The notes beneath the pieces are model-generated. The model was not told the DNA's origin. It saw nothing but the letters and a program-made list of their open reading frames with translations, and did not search any database. Of a DNA stretch of 64,000 nt, positions 1-43,979 are shown piece after piece. The DNA is taken from the NCBI GenBank assembly GCA_963693365.1, contig CAVNZM010000017.1, positions 2,232,001 to 2,296,000 on the forward strand. Reading direction: 5' to 3'. The stretch is from Amoebidium appalachense (taxonomy: Eukaryota > Ichthyosporea). Position numbers and translations under genes: made by a program. The number at the start of each line of letters is the position of its first letter. Positions within the stretch are counted from its first letter, which is position 1.

Positions 1-1132
1 TACTGGTATAAGGCCCTGATACCGTGACGGACCGCCTAGCGAAGCAAGGAAACTTTGAAAGGTTGCCAAGAGCTCAAGGTTAGGGGGATTCAGATTTTCC
101 GGGTGGTTAGCAATATCCTAGCTCATGCGTGTACCTGCAAGTGTTCATGTGTTTTGGACCTTCAGTAAATGAAGTCCAATTTGATAATACTATAAAAATA
201 GAAGCTATATAAGATATCTGACTTGTTGTTGCAACCAGTACTCAAAGTGTGGCTATACCGAGCCACGTACGGTACGCGCCTTGGCCCCCGCAGCCGGCCG
301 CGGCCTGCCCGGGTGACCGGGTCCCCGGGACGTGGGCCAGGATTCCTTAATGTCCAATCAGATGCTGGTATGAAAGGTGAACCAATCAAGAGTTTGCAAT
401 TCCCGGCAACAGACTTCAACAGATGCCCCGATGATTGGCTAGAGTCGCATCAATAGAAACTCCCTATACTCCTATGTGTGTAGGCAATCGTATGTACACA
501 ACCAAACTGCTTCTCTTAACTTTTTTTTTGACTTTCCTCTCTTTTTTTTCTTGTGACTTTGTACGACTATTCATTTTAAAAATTGAAGCTAGAAACTATT
601 CCGTTACAGTCATATGAATGCAAGTAGTCTTCTATAGATTCAAAACCCAAAGAAATGCACATATTTTTAGTGTGGACTCATTTTTCAAAATCCAAAATCT
701 ACAATAGGTATGGCAATGATTGGAAAACGAATCCGGCGATTATCCGATCATCATGGCAGTCGCCTGTTTATCTATTTTTTTGGTAGGAGGCGGTCACCCA
801 CCCACCCACACACACACACGCACACACACACACACACAGTGTCACACGCGCGCGCACACACATACGGTGTCACACACACACACACACACACACACACAAC
901 CAGCGGCCGCTGGTCACCTCTCTTGATTGATAAATGCTGAAGGGGCAAAATATGAGCAAACCCGCCCCTGTCCTGATGCCTATCAAATAGCAAATTGGCC
1001 TGAAAGAACCCCGAGACAGTCACGCGGGTCCATGCGTGCGTGTGGATGTACATGTCTCGAGCTGTGTGCCATGGATGTGCGTGTGTGTGCACAATACATA
1101 CCAGCTGATACCGAGTGTCCCGAGGGGAGCCC

Positions 1133-1175
<43 letters not shown>

Positions 1176-2049
1176 GGGGAACCCCAACTAATTGATTTCT
1201 CCTTGTAGTCTTTATGGTGTCTCGTAGAGAAAGTAAACCCTGATATATAGTCACCACCCGACATCTATGTACGTGATCATGATATACCGCTGAGGGGATA
1301 TTCCGAGCAAAACCCCCCCCCCATACCTGAGACTGGTTCTCTTTGCCTCGAGTAAACAGCGTAAACCCCCAATACATATACCTGCATTTCCGTAGCCATA
1401 TTGCATTAGTATGAGTCCAGCTCATATCCGAATAGGGGGTCGAGGTGATTGGTGCCACAGGGTGTTTCCCCTACCTCTGCCCATAATACCTGCCGCACAC
1501 CGAAAATTAATAAAATTTAGCCGTTGAATTTCTTTTTCACACACAAATCAACCGACAACCTCGATCAACACGAGGTAATAATAATTCGAAATAGCAGGAA
1601 AACTTCTGTTAATACTACTGATGCCCGAAGGCTTGCAAAGAGGGGAGGGGGCAGGGGGGGAATGACAAACGAAACAGAAAGATAAGAGCCAGACAACAAG
1701 CAAAGACGGAAGGAAAGCATGCCGTTACATTACACAAGCAATCATCATTTGTAACATAGCCAATGTACATTTTCTTTAAGTCCATATATGCCCTTCAATG
1801 CGAAAGATTGGCCGAAAGGAAACAAACAAACAAAACAAACAAAACAAACAAAACAAACAAAAACCGAGTGCACCCAAATTCACAATCACCGTTGAGTCTA
1901 GAATAACACTTCGACAACGAACTCTCAGTCTCCGTATGAACAACGAACATTCACAATCCCTCCTTGTCTGAGCCTCTGATAGTAATTAATCTTGGGCATA
2001 ACACCGAACAGTGTAAGTAACAACAGACATACCAAACAGACAACGTACA
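1..2049. other. Gene-free flank downstream of EIF2B5
   Basis: No convincing exon is seen here. It holds a (CA)n array at about 808-898, a poly-A run at 1137-1174, an A/C-rich (AAAC)n tract near 1820-1862 and a GC-rich patch at 270-335. Positions 16-84 read on the plus strand as a short open frame ending in TAG that contains TDRLAKQG, which resembles the end of an RNase H domain of a retroelement, but it is too short to call. The 3' untranslated region of EIF2B5 must end within the upper part of this stretch. Confidence 0.6.
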
Positions 2050-19945
<17,896 letters not shown>

Positions 19946-20837
19946 TTTCGTTGGCTAATCCCTGCAGCTTGGTTCTTCCCTTTCTCTCTTTCTGGGCCCC
20001 CAAGAGGCCGGAGTCGTGTCTACCTCTTTCCTCCTTTGAGGAATCAGAGAGGGAGGAAGTATTCGAAAACGTCAAGATATGAAGCTCAATCGGGCCAGCG
20101 GATGCTACTATATTTAGCTGCTGAGCTAACAAAGAGAGCTAAACATAACTGCATGATGACATCACATGAGCCACACAGATCGGGCGATCAGATATCGATC
20201 GCACGTTGGCTTGTGTCAGGTTCCCGGGGCCCGTTTGCAAACGTTTGCTGCTGAGTCGTGACAACTAAGTTTTTCAGCGACTCATTTCGGCCCTTTGGTG
20301 GATGGCGTTATTATGGTTTTTTCGATGATATAAAACGAACAGGAAAAAAAGAAAAGAAAAAGAAGAAAGAGGCGTGAAAGGGCTGTGCCGAGTTCCTGTG
20401 TGTATCTTCTCTCTTGTGATTTGGCTTTTGCGTCTGGACTCGCTCCTGTTTACGGGCTTGGTTGGGCTCAGTTTCAATACGATACGCCTTTTTGCTAAAA
20501 CCTGGTGTACATGTAGTTTTTGTATTTAAGTAGCTACGTTTTGCATGCGTAAGTTTTGAAGCCTTCTTTATAAAGTTGCCGTCACACAAGTTTAGTGGAT
20601 TTCGCGGTAATACATCGTAAAAGGGTGTTCGTGACACATAACACCAACGTTTGTTGGGTCACTGGATTTTTGCTGTGCTTCGGGTCTAGTATTGCGTCCT
20701 TGGCTATAGTACTACCCGTAGCTTCCCATGCTAGTTAGCATTTCTAACTAGGTTCCTTGATATGCTTCTCTTGGCCCATTCATTCACAACATAGACGCAC
20801 ATTTAGCTTGCCAAGTGCAAGTCAAGAAACTTCGAAG
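19946..20837. promoter_or_regulatory. Divergent promoter between EIF2B5 and PCF11
   Basis: The start codons of two oppositely oriented housekeeping genes are 892 bp apart. The stretch is free of the microsatellites that fill the rest of the window. No clear TATA box stands close to either start codon. The exact transcription starts cannot be fixed. Confidence 0.7.
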
Positions 20838-35471
<14,634 letters not shown>

Positions 35472-35876
35472 TTTCGCACCCTGGCCGGCCCAGGAGAAAA
35501 GATTTTGGGGAAAAAAAAATTTAATGACGACGAAAGAGGGTGAAGAGTAGAAAGGAATGATATTTGAAACGGGATTCAACGAGTAGTGTAAGGGTTGTAT
35601 GTGTACATGTGAGATTATGATATGAGAATTGATAGTTTGTAAGTAAAAGGATGAAATCATTTAGTCGAATATTTTGTAAAATTTGACCTGGATTCATTCT
35701 TCTTGTTCAGCTCTGGCAGCAAAGATGGCGAATATGTCGACGAATAAATGACGATAAATGAAATTGTTGTCACAGTGTCGCCCAGATGGCCGACTTCTGA
35801 GGCTTCGACCCCCCCCCGTTTCCCCCTCCCCACCCCACCCACCTACCTCCACTCCACCCCACTCCGCCCCTCACCC

Positions 35877-35911
<35 letters not shown>

Positions 35912-36428
35912 CACCCCGCCGGCCCACAACCACCACTTACCCACCCACCCACACCCTCTCTCTTCAAACCCCTTCTAGAAATTTCTCACACCTCCCAGCT
36001 TCAGAGCTTTTCCATCTACCTTTTGCCCTTTCTCTCCGACTGTCCCCCATCTCTGTGGATCCGGAGACACGTGCATGCGCACGTGTGCACACGCACACAC
36101 ACACACACACAAACACACACAACACACACACACACACACAGAATTGACGGGTGCCACGGTGGGTCCCGGGCCGGGGGGGACAGGGGAGAGGGGTGGGGGG
36201 GGGGGGGGGGGGGGGGGTAAAGAGAGGGAATTATTGAGGGAAGCAAAAACTTGTATGGCAACCATGTGAGCAGCCATGGCACCTGCAGTGCCCGATCTCA
36301 CCATGTTGTGATCATAGGCGGAGGCATAATCGTAGGCGTAGGCGCACATTCGGACGTACAGTATGACGTCCCAGCCCCGCCACGTACTCGGTGATACAAT
36401 TAGAGAGACCGAGACTCTAGTGTAGAGG

Positions 36429-36460
<32 letters not shown>

Positions 36461-36708
36461 CTATTAGGGGGGGGGAGAGGGAGGGAGAGGGAGTCTCAGA
36501 TAAAGAGAGTGGGGGAGAGAGAGAGAGAGTGAGAGCTATTAGGGGGGGAGAGAGGGAGGGAGAGGGAGTCTTAGAGAAAGAGAGTGGAGGAGAGAGAGGC
36601 GCGGAAGCTCGAGGGAGGGGGGGGAAGAGAGAGACAGAGCGAAGGGGGGGGGGGAGGGGGGGGGGAGAGACTAGAGAAGAGAGAGAGAGAGAGAGGGAGA
36701 GAGGGAGA

Positions 36709-36749
<41 letters not shown>

Positions 36750-36891
36750 ACCATTTGTGTATGCCATGTGAGAGAGAGCGTGTGTATCAATAACTCGAAT
36801 TCGTGTGTGTGAGAGAGTGTGTGTATGACTTTGTTGATTTTCGACAGCTCCCCGGGGGGAGAAAGGGGGGGGGGGGGGGGGGGGGGGGGAA

Positions 36892-36932
<41 letters not shown>

Positions 36933-37418
36933 GGACAATGTGTACAGTAAATGTTAGTCTTTGTGGGGAAGCAGCTGGCGCTTCCTTGGCCGCCAGTGTG
37001 CCTTTATTAAAACTTTGGCAATATTAATAACAGTGGCACATTTGCAGGCTGCATTTATTTCAGTAGACAGACCATCAGCCAGGCTGATATTCAATATTAT
37101 ATTTTCAGGTAACGTTCTGGGTGCCAGAATTCAGTCTAAAGCTAAATATGATTAAGACGAGTATCATACTACATTGTCCTGTCTTCTCGGAAAGGGGAAA
37201 TTCTGTGGCAGGCACCAGGCCATTAAGTGTCGTAACCGCAGTGCAGGATCATACTTCTGAGCATTCGTCAAACTAGAATGGTCTGTGAACTTGCTATGCA
37301 TTCATGGCGCATGGTCACAGCTAACTGTTACTTTCGAAATTGTGCTGCCTCAGATCATGGTGATGACTTTGTGTGTCTAACTCATGGTAACACTGCTGCT
37401 TCAAATCATGTCGGGTTT
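35472..37418. other. Intergenic region between convergent PCF11 and CAP gene
   Basis: Holds the PCF11 3' untranslated region, a C run 35878-35909, CA 36092-36140, G-rich 36189-36217, a GA region 36430-36750 containing a 74-bp imperfect tandem duplication (AGAGCTATTAGGGGG at 36458 and 36532), and G runs 36868-36930. TTTATT at 37004-37009 would give an AATAAA for the minus-strand CAP gene, about 410 nt past its stop. No exon recognised. Confidence 0.6.
35743..35748 (+). terminator. Candidate PCF11 polyadenylation signal AATAAA
   Basis: First clear AATAAA downstream of the PCF11 stop, 272 nt away. Confidence 0.5.
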
Positions 37419-39106
37419 TCACAGCAGACGAGGAACGTTCTGGGCAAACTGGCCGAGGTAGTTGCCGGGGGGGCTGTAGTTGCAGACGAGGTAGAATGCA
37501 CCATTGCTGGCCCGGGCAGCACCCACTCCGAGCTGCCGGCTGCTCTTCCACACCACTTGGGTGAAGTGGCCTGTTTGGAGAAGCAGGTATAATGAGGGTT
37601 AGTGATTAGATGTAGCCAAGCCCTGCAACGACACTTAGTATACCAAGACACGATGAAGGTTTCTAGAATTGAGAAAGGTTGAATCGTGTGGCATCTTAGA
37701 ACACCTGCTTTCAAATTGCATTCTAATATCTCTAGCATTAGGACATGAAAAGTCAGAAAGCAGCCTTACCAAGACAAGAATTCGGATAGTGGTTCCAGCT
37801 GTAACTACGGTGATATATGTACTCGCAGCCTGAGTCAAGCAGTTGCTTCAACTCTGTGTGTTGCATAGACATATCTAAGTCGATTTTTTACAACTTGCTG
37901 TTTAGCCTCGCCACGCCATGTCGACAACAGTACTAGTGATCACTTTCATATGTGTATAAATCAGGTCCACGTCGAATCATTATGTTACCTGTGGAGGCAG
38001 AGAACGTTGGGTTGTTGTAGTCGTAGTACTTGATCTCGTTGTACCAAGCATCAACAGCGGCATAGGGACTCGGGACAGTGTTCGTAGAGCTCCAGCTCAT
38101 GTAAAGGTTCTCTCCATACTTGTTGTTGGGACGGTGGGAGAACTGCTGGGTGCTGGCCAGTCGGTCGGCCCACTCTTGTGCCCATGCGTTGATCTGTTCA
38201 TAGCAAGGGATGTGTTAACTTTGTGCTGACAGTGTATTGCATGCTTAGAGCAATGTTGGCTGCCAAGCGCACATGCATGTTGCATCCATCAACGAACTTT
38301 CAGGCTTGTAAGTCCCCTCGTATCTGTGCTGCAATTACAAGAGAGGTGGGCTGCTATTTTAGCATTTTTGAGGCCCTTATAGGAAGGCACGGTGGAGTAA
38401 AACAATCAACTGAACAACGGTCGTATGCATGTATAAAAAGTTAAAAAAAGTTTCTACGTGTGTGCCACAGCCCAGAGTCTCCGATGATGGGCGAATCTGG
38501 TTCACGGATATGGAGCCCCTACGTAGCAGAACTCCTGTTGAGCACAAAAACTTGTCAAACTCATTAACTGAAATGAACCCACCGTGGCATTCAGCTGCAG
38601 GGGAGGTGAACCATGGCGTGCGCGATACATGTTGTGGCGTTCCAGAACGGCCGTGCGGTTGAATCCAGGCACAAGCACACGCCCAACGAGATGTTTCTTG
38701 TCATTATGAGGGAACTTGGGCGTCTTGATACGTTTGTCAGGCTTGCACTTGAGTCCACGAGGTTCGGGGTCGATGAGCAGGTAGCCTTGAACATTGACGT
38801 CGTTTGTTGAATCGGGGCTGTAGACATCCACAGTCACGTCTACGTCTTCGTTGGTGTGCATCAGAGCAGCGGGTCGGTCGGGGTTTCCTGAGGGATGGAG
38901 CAAGATTCAGTAATCCGGAAAGGAACCCAGCTAGCGATACATTGAATTTCTACGTTGGCATGCTCATGCACCAGAAACAACATATGCATACATATTTGCG
39001 CCCGTTGTTCTTGAAAAAGGAAGAAGTGTTTACCTTGGCAGCTCTGAACGGCCAGAAGAACCACCCCACTCAAACACGCAGCCAGACGAGCTAGAGAGAG
39101 CACCAT
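37419..39106 (-). CDS. Secreted CAP/PR-1-like (SCP) protein, 4 exons
   Basis: Member of the CAP superfamily (CRISP, antigen 5, PR-1; nearest in layout to GLIPR2/PRY-type single-domain proteins), probably secreted; such proteins bind lipids or act extracellularly, but the exact role is unknown. Exons: 39034-39106, 38583-38887, 37989-38193, 37419-37570; GT-AG, phases join, 735 nt, 244 residues. Residues 1-24 are a hydrophobic signal peptide (ARLAACLSGVVLLAVQSCQ). Residues 25-100 form an N-terminal extension I do not recognise. The CAP domain covers about 101-244: HNMYRARHG, GENLYMS, AWYNE, GHFTQVVWKSS and the second signature YLVCNYSPPGNY. The cavity tetrad is complete: H109, E154, E179, H196. 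Unlike its neighbours its introns are short and nearly free of microsatellites. Confidence 0.93.
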
Positions 39107-39220
39107 TTTCCACTCTTTTTTGTAGCCACAGCGACAAGAGGAAGCCGAGTATGTGGCTTCAGATTCTGATTGAAAAGAAAGAAGAAGGGAAGAGAATGAC
39201 GAAATGAAGCATGCCACGTC

Positions 39221-39228
39221 CTTTTATA
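39221..39228 (-). promoter_or_regulatory. TATA box of the CAP gene
   Basis: Minus-strand TATAAAAG, about 115 nt upstream of the start codon, at a usual distance for a short 5' untranslated region. Confidence 0.7.
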
Positions 39229-40192
39229 CATATGCGTGCGTGAGGGGGCGATCTTATGACGCCATGATGAGGGGAAGCGTGAGATAAAATGGTTCGCGGC
39301 TCGAGGCTGCCAAAAAAGGCTATCGTTTGTTCAAAGAGAATTCTACGATCCGATTGGTGCTTTGAGTTCACACTTGTCACCACTTCAGGTGGCGTGGCGT
39401 TTCAGCGTAACCGTGCGAGGAAAATAAAACATATTGAGGCTACCGTAGCTCTTTTAGGTAGATAATTGCGAGCAGAGATTCATGCCACCTGTATGTTGTC
39501 ATCTCGTGCTTTTGTCACGTTTTAAAAACAATAATGAAGCTTTCTGTCGTGTTCCCGTTCGTGCGTGGGCTGCGGACCTCAGCGGCGGTCAGTGCGGTGG
39601 CCACTAGTGACTGGGCATCGGACCCGCATTCCAAACGGTGCAACCTGAACCAATCAACAATCAATATAACGGAGGTGCGTTCCGATCCAATCACGACTGT
39701 TTTTACAGATTGCGGTCTAGCCAATCAGCTTAGCCTGAGCTCCGTTCACTTCAAAATACACATGGCGTTTCACGTTTCTTTTTTTCCCGTCCGACGGCAC
39801 CTCAGCCCTACCTGCACATGAATGCATGTCGATCGACGTTTCTGTAGTACTAGACGACATGTGAATTCGGTGGGCTCACTGGCTAGGCAGGCACGCTTGC
39901 TGACTACACACTATGGCGTAGATATCATCAGCGCGAATGAATCATAGCCCCCCCTTCCCCCCCCTCCCCTCACACACACACATATCCACCTGCACACACG
40001 CACACACTGACGCACACACGCACGCACACACATACACACACACACACAACACGCACACCCAAAAAAACAACACACAAACACAAACGAACACTGACACACA
40101 CGCACAGAGAGGGAGAGAGGGAGGGGGGAGGGGGGGGGGGGGGGAGAGAGAGAGAGCGAGAATGTGAGAGAGAGAGAGGAGGGAGGGGGGGG

Positions 40193-40240
<48 letters not shown>

Positions 40241-40335
40241 GAGAAGATAGATATATATATATATATTATAGAGAGAGAGAGATAGAGAGAGAGGGAGAGA
40301 GAGAGAGTGTGTGTGTGTGTGTGTGTGTGTGTGGA
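39229..40335. other. Intergenic region upstream of the CAP gene
   Basis: Three CCAATCA words (39650, 39688, 39719) may be promoter elements. 39950-40110 is CA-rich, 40103-40310 GA-rich with a short TA run, and 40308-40333 is (GT)n abutting the Q/P minisatellite. An open frame at 39534-39821 shows no family features. Confidence 0.6.
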
Positions 40336-41650
40336 GGGGCCACCCAGCCTGCAGGCCCTGCCAGGGCCACCCAACCAGCAACAACCGACCACACCCACAC
40401 TGCAGCAGCCGCCTGCAGCAGCGGCGTGCAGCTCCGGCCGGCAGGCCCAGCACGGGCCACCCAGCCGACAGCACCAACAGGAGCCACCCAGTCAGCAGCA
40501 GCAGCCTCAGGCTGCAGCCCCAGCAGGCAGCCCACACCGGCAGCCACGTGCACAGCAGGGGCCACCCAGCCTGCAGGCCCTGCCAGGGTCACCCAGCCAG
40601 CAGCAACCGACCACACCCACACTGCAGCGGCTGCCTGCAGCAGCAGATTGCAGCCCCGGCCGGCCGGCCCAGCACGGGCCACCCAGCCGACAGCACAAAC
40701 AGGAGCCACCAAGCGAGCAGCAGCAGCCACAGGCTGCAGCCCCAGCAGGCGGCCCACACCGGCAGTCACAGCAGGGGCCACCCAGCCTGCAGGCCCCGCC
40801 AGGGCCACCCAGCCAGCAGCAACAGACCCCACCCACACTGCACCAGCTGCCGCAGCAGATCGCAGCCCCGGCCGGCCGGCCCAGCAGCCGACAGCACGAA
40901 CAGGAGCCACCAAGCCAGCAGCAGCAGCCTCAGGCTGCAGCCCCAGCAGGCAGCCCACACCGGCAGCCACAGCAGGGGCCACCCAGCCAGCAGCAACCGA
41001 CCACACCCATACTGCAGCAGTTGCCTGCAGCAGCTGATTGCAGCCCCGACCGGCCGGCCCAGCACAGGCCACCCAGCCGACACCACCAACAGGAGCCATC
41101 AAGCCAGCAGCAGCAGCCTCAGGCTGCAGCCCCCGCAGGCAGCTCACACCGGCAGCCACAGCAGGGGCCACCCAGCCTGCAGGCCCTGCCAGGGCCACCC
41201 AACCAGCAGCAACCGACCCCACCCACACTGCAGCAGCTGCCTGCAGCAGCAGTGTGCAGCCCCAGCCCAGCACGGGCCACCCAGCAGACAGTACCAACCG
41301 ACAGTACCAACAGGAGCCACCAAGCCAGCAGCTGCAGCCTCAGGCTGCAGCCCTAGCAGGCAGCCCACACCGTCAGCCACAGCAGGGGCCACCCAGCCTG
41401 CAGGCCCTGCATGGGCCGCCCGGCCAGCAGCAACAAACCACACCCACACTGCAGCAGCTGCATGCAGCAGCAGATTGCAGCCCCGGCCGGCCGGCCCAGC
41501 ACAGGCCACCCAGCCGACAGCACCAACAGGAGCAACCAATTAAGCCAGCAGCAGCAGCCGCAGGCTGAAGCCCCAGCAGGCAGCCCACACCGGCAGCCAA
41601 AGCAGGGGCAACCCAGCCTGCAGACCCTGCCAGGGCCACCCACTGGCAAC
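40336..41650 (+). repeat. Minisatellite of about 220 bp, seven copies, Q/P-rich if translated
   Basis: Units begin with GGGGCCACCCAGCCTGCAGG-like words at about 40336, 40558, 40773, 40979, 41164, 41385 and 41606; two are shortened. One plus-strand frame stays open from 40307 to 41356 and would encode about 72-residue repeats rich in Q, P and A. The array directly precedes the reverse transcriptase region and may be the N-terminal part of its ORF. Confidence 0.85.
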
Positions 41651-41700
41651 CAACCGCTACAGACCACACCCACGCAGCCGCAGCGGCCCACAGCAGCAGA

Positions 41701-43250
41701 GTGCAGCCCTGGCCAGCAGGCATGGCACGGGTCACCCGGCCCACCCTGCAGCAGCACCCCACCCCCCCAGCAGCCCACCTGTCTCAGACAGGGAGGCAGT
41801 GGGAGGAGTGGGAGGCAGCCCTGCGGGAGCAACTACAACTATACAGGTCTCAACTCCGAAGGAAACGGCAAAAACTCCTTTGGCTACGGGCAACAGCAGC
41901 AGCAGAAGCACGGTGCAAGCGCATAGTGGACGAACTTCGGCGAGCACTAAGCAGCATTTTAGACCGGGGGAGTGTGAACGTCTCGGCTACGTTAGTCAAG
42001 CACGTCACCTCAACGGGCACTGAGTACCTCACGGAGTGGGCTGACACGGAGCCCGTCATTCGTGAAACTTATCACCGGTGGACGGCCCGCAGGAACCCAC
42101 ACATCGAGGAGATGCTCGCCGACCCAATGTGGGCCGACATCTATCGACCGATCCCCCCCGAAGACTCCCCATTAGGGTCTATAATGCACCCGGCCACCCA
42201 CGACGAGATTCAACAGATCGTCCAAAGCCGACAGGGGGGGAAGGCCCCCGGCCCAACGGAAATCCAGTACGATTACTTCCAACACCTGGGGCCAAAGGGG
42301 CTAGCATGGCTCCTACATATCATCCACGGATGTCTGGCCACGGGGATCACACCGAGGTCATGGCTGCACCACACCATCCATCCCCTACCGAAAGGGAAAT
42401 GGGAAGGTGACTTCGACAATACCCGACCGATAGCACTCTTGGAAACGGCACGGAAGCTGCTAGAATCGGTCATCAACCTGCACCTACTCTCGATCTTCCG
42501 GCAGCACCCCACCCTCCTCCCGGGGGGGAATTTCGAGTTCGTGCCGGGCTCGGGTATCGACGGGGCGCTGGCTATCATCCAAGAGACGATAGATGATGCC
42601 ATAGACCACGACCAGGAACTATGGATCGTCCAACAGGACATTAAGAGGGCATATATGACACGGTGTCGATCGCGACGTCTTGGCCCTCGGTGGAACTGGG
42701 GCTCACCCGCCTGGGCACCGACCCCCAACTAATCACCCTCCTCCGGCACATGTGGCACAATCGTACGGCCACGGTGTGCACAGACCAGCCTGAGGGGCAC
42801 ACTGAGTCTTTCCCTGTTGAAAACGGCCTGGCCCAAGGGGCTGTCCTCTCCCCCATTCTGTGGATTATTTTCTACGATCCAGTTTTGACAGCCATCAAAA
42901 GGCACGGCAAGGGGTACACTTTCCACCTACCCCCACAGACACAGCACCACACACCGGCACAAACACCCCCGTGTGTGACGTCTGTAGCCTTCGCCGACGA
43001 CACAACATGGTTTGGCCCCAACAAGGAGAGCATCCAGCAAACTCTCGACTTATCTGCCCCCTTTTTACTACCATGACTTGGAACCACACCCAGACAAGTT
43101 TTCAGTCCTCGCCCGTGGTACCCCAACACGGGCAACAGTGGCCCCCCTGCAGTACCGCATATCCCCGGGAGCACCACCCCTACCCATTCAGATCGAGCCC
43201 CCCGATGCGCACATCAGAGTGCTAGGGGTCAACGTGACCCTGTTGGACAT
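41701..43250 (+). pseudogene. Reverse transcriptase region of the LINE
   Basis: Frame one (to 42732) holds the N-terminal thumb-proximal part and palm motifs up to a QQDIKRAY segment, including GGKAPGPTEIQYDYF and ARKLLESVINLHLL. A second frame (42663-43076) continues with NGLAQGAVLSPILW and the catalytic FADD box (42990-43001, in place of YADD). A third frame (from 43012) carries the following part to the LTR insertion. Breaks lie near 42655 and 43055. All expected catalytic motifs are present, only the frame is broken. Confidence 0.85.
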
Positions 43251-43376
43251 TGTGTTCATAGAAGCTAGTTCTCGTGCACGTTGTTCCTTCTGTAAGTCAG
43301 AAATGATTGCATCTTGTGAGGCCAACCTCTGCTCCAGTAGTTGGACTAGTTGCTGCAACTGTAAGTTGTCAGACAT
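43251..43376 (-). CDS. N-terminal fragment of a Gag-like ORF inside the solo LTR
   Basis: Forty-two codons from ATG to the LTR border; the product is rich in L, Q, E and S with a heptad-like pattern (QLQQLVQLLEQRLASQ), suggesting a coiled coil. Starting Gag inside the LTR is known from Ty1-type elements. The rest of the frame was lost with the internal region. Confidence 0.65.
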
Positions 43377-43974
43377 AGTGTCGTGTATGATGGGTAACTA
43401 GTCTATGTGTTTTGTGCACTGAAAACGACAGTAGAAAAGTGTAAATCAAAAGTTCTGCTTCCCATGTTTGTGACATGGGTCCGGGAGGCACTGCTTTATA
43501 TAGTCGTTGGCCACCTCATGGTGGCCTCGTGTGCACCCTGGTGGTGGGCCATGTACAGCATGGCCGAAAAGAGAGCACAATGAAAACAAGTCGTTAAAGA
43601 TATAAAAGTTAACTGTGCACGTTGAGTGGCTAGTTAACTTGCACTAAAGCACACAAATAAACGTGTTTAACACACCAATTGCGTTAAACGTAAATCTTGC
43701 TTCACACAACTAAAAATATTCTGAGAATATCCGGGAATAAAGCACACTACCACTCTAAGAATAGAATCCTGTGGCAAATATAGACATGACATCATCTGAA
43801 CCGGGAATATTAATTAATGAGCACAATTAGCACGTTGCTAGTGAAGCTCGTCATTGGTACAGTTTTGGCTCAAACATATAACTACCATATATGAATATGA
43901 CCGTAAACAAAAGCTCTATGCACTCGAGTGAGTGTTGAAACAATTATTCAATTGCTCAGAAACTTTCTCTAACA
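43251..43974 (-). mobile_element. Solo LTR, 724 bp, inserted in the LINE
   Basis: The insert begins TGTGTTC and ends CTAACA (TG...CA ends) and is flanked by the 5-bp duplication GACAT (43246-43250 and 43975-43979). Read on the minus strand it has a TATATAAA box (43495-43502) and, about 120 nt on, an ATG (43374-43376) opening a frame of 42 codons that runs exactly to the LTR end. Sequence on either side is continuous LINE. It has no internal coding region, so it is the product of LTR-LTR recombination. Confidence 0.92.
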
Positions 43975-43979
43975 GACAT

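Noticed and set aside
39534-39821. Plus-strand open frame of 95 codons upstream of the CAP gene
   Set aside because: Begins with a true ATG but shows no family motif or splice context; the CCAATCA words suggest promoter DNA instead.
39868-39935. tRNA-like stretch with GGCTCACTGGCTAGGC
   Set aside because: A-box resemblance only; no B box or acceptor stem could be folded convincingly.
40336-41650. CRISPR-like array
   Set aside because: Contiguous long units without unique spacers in a eukaryotic genome; it is a minisatellite.
43012-43401. Single protein spanning the LTR border
   Set aside because: The frame only runs by chance into the LTR; the target duplication shows the junction is an insertion.
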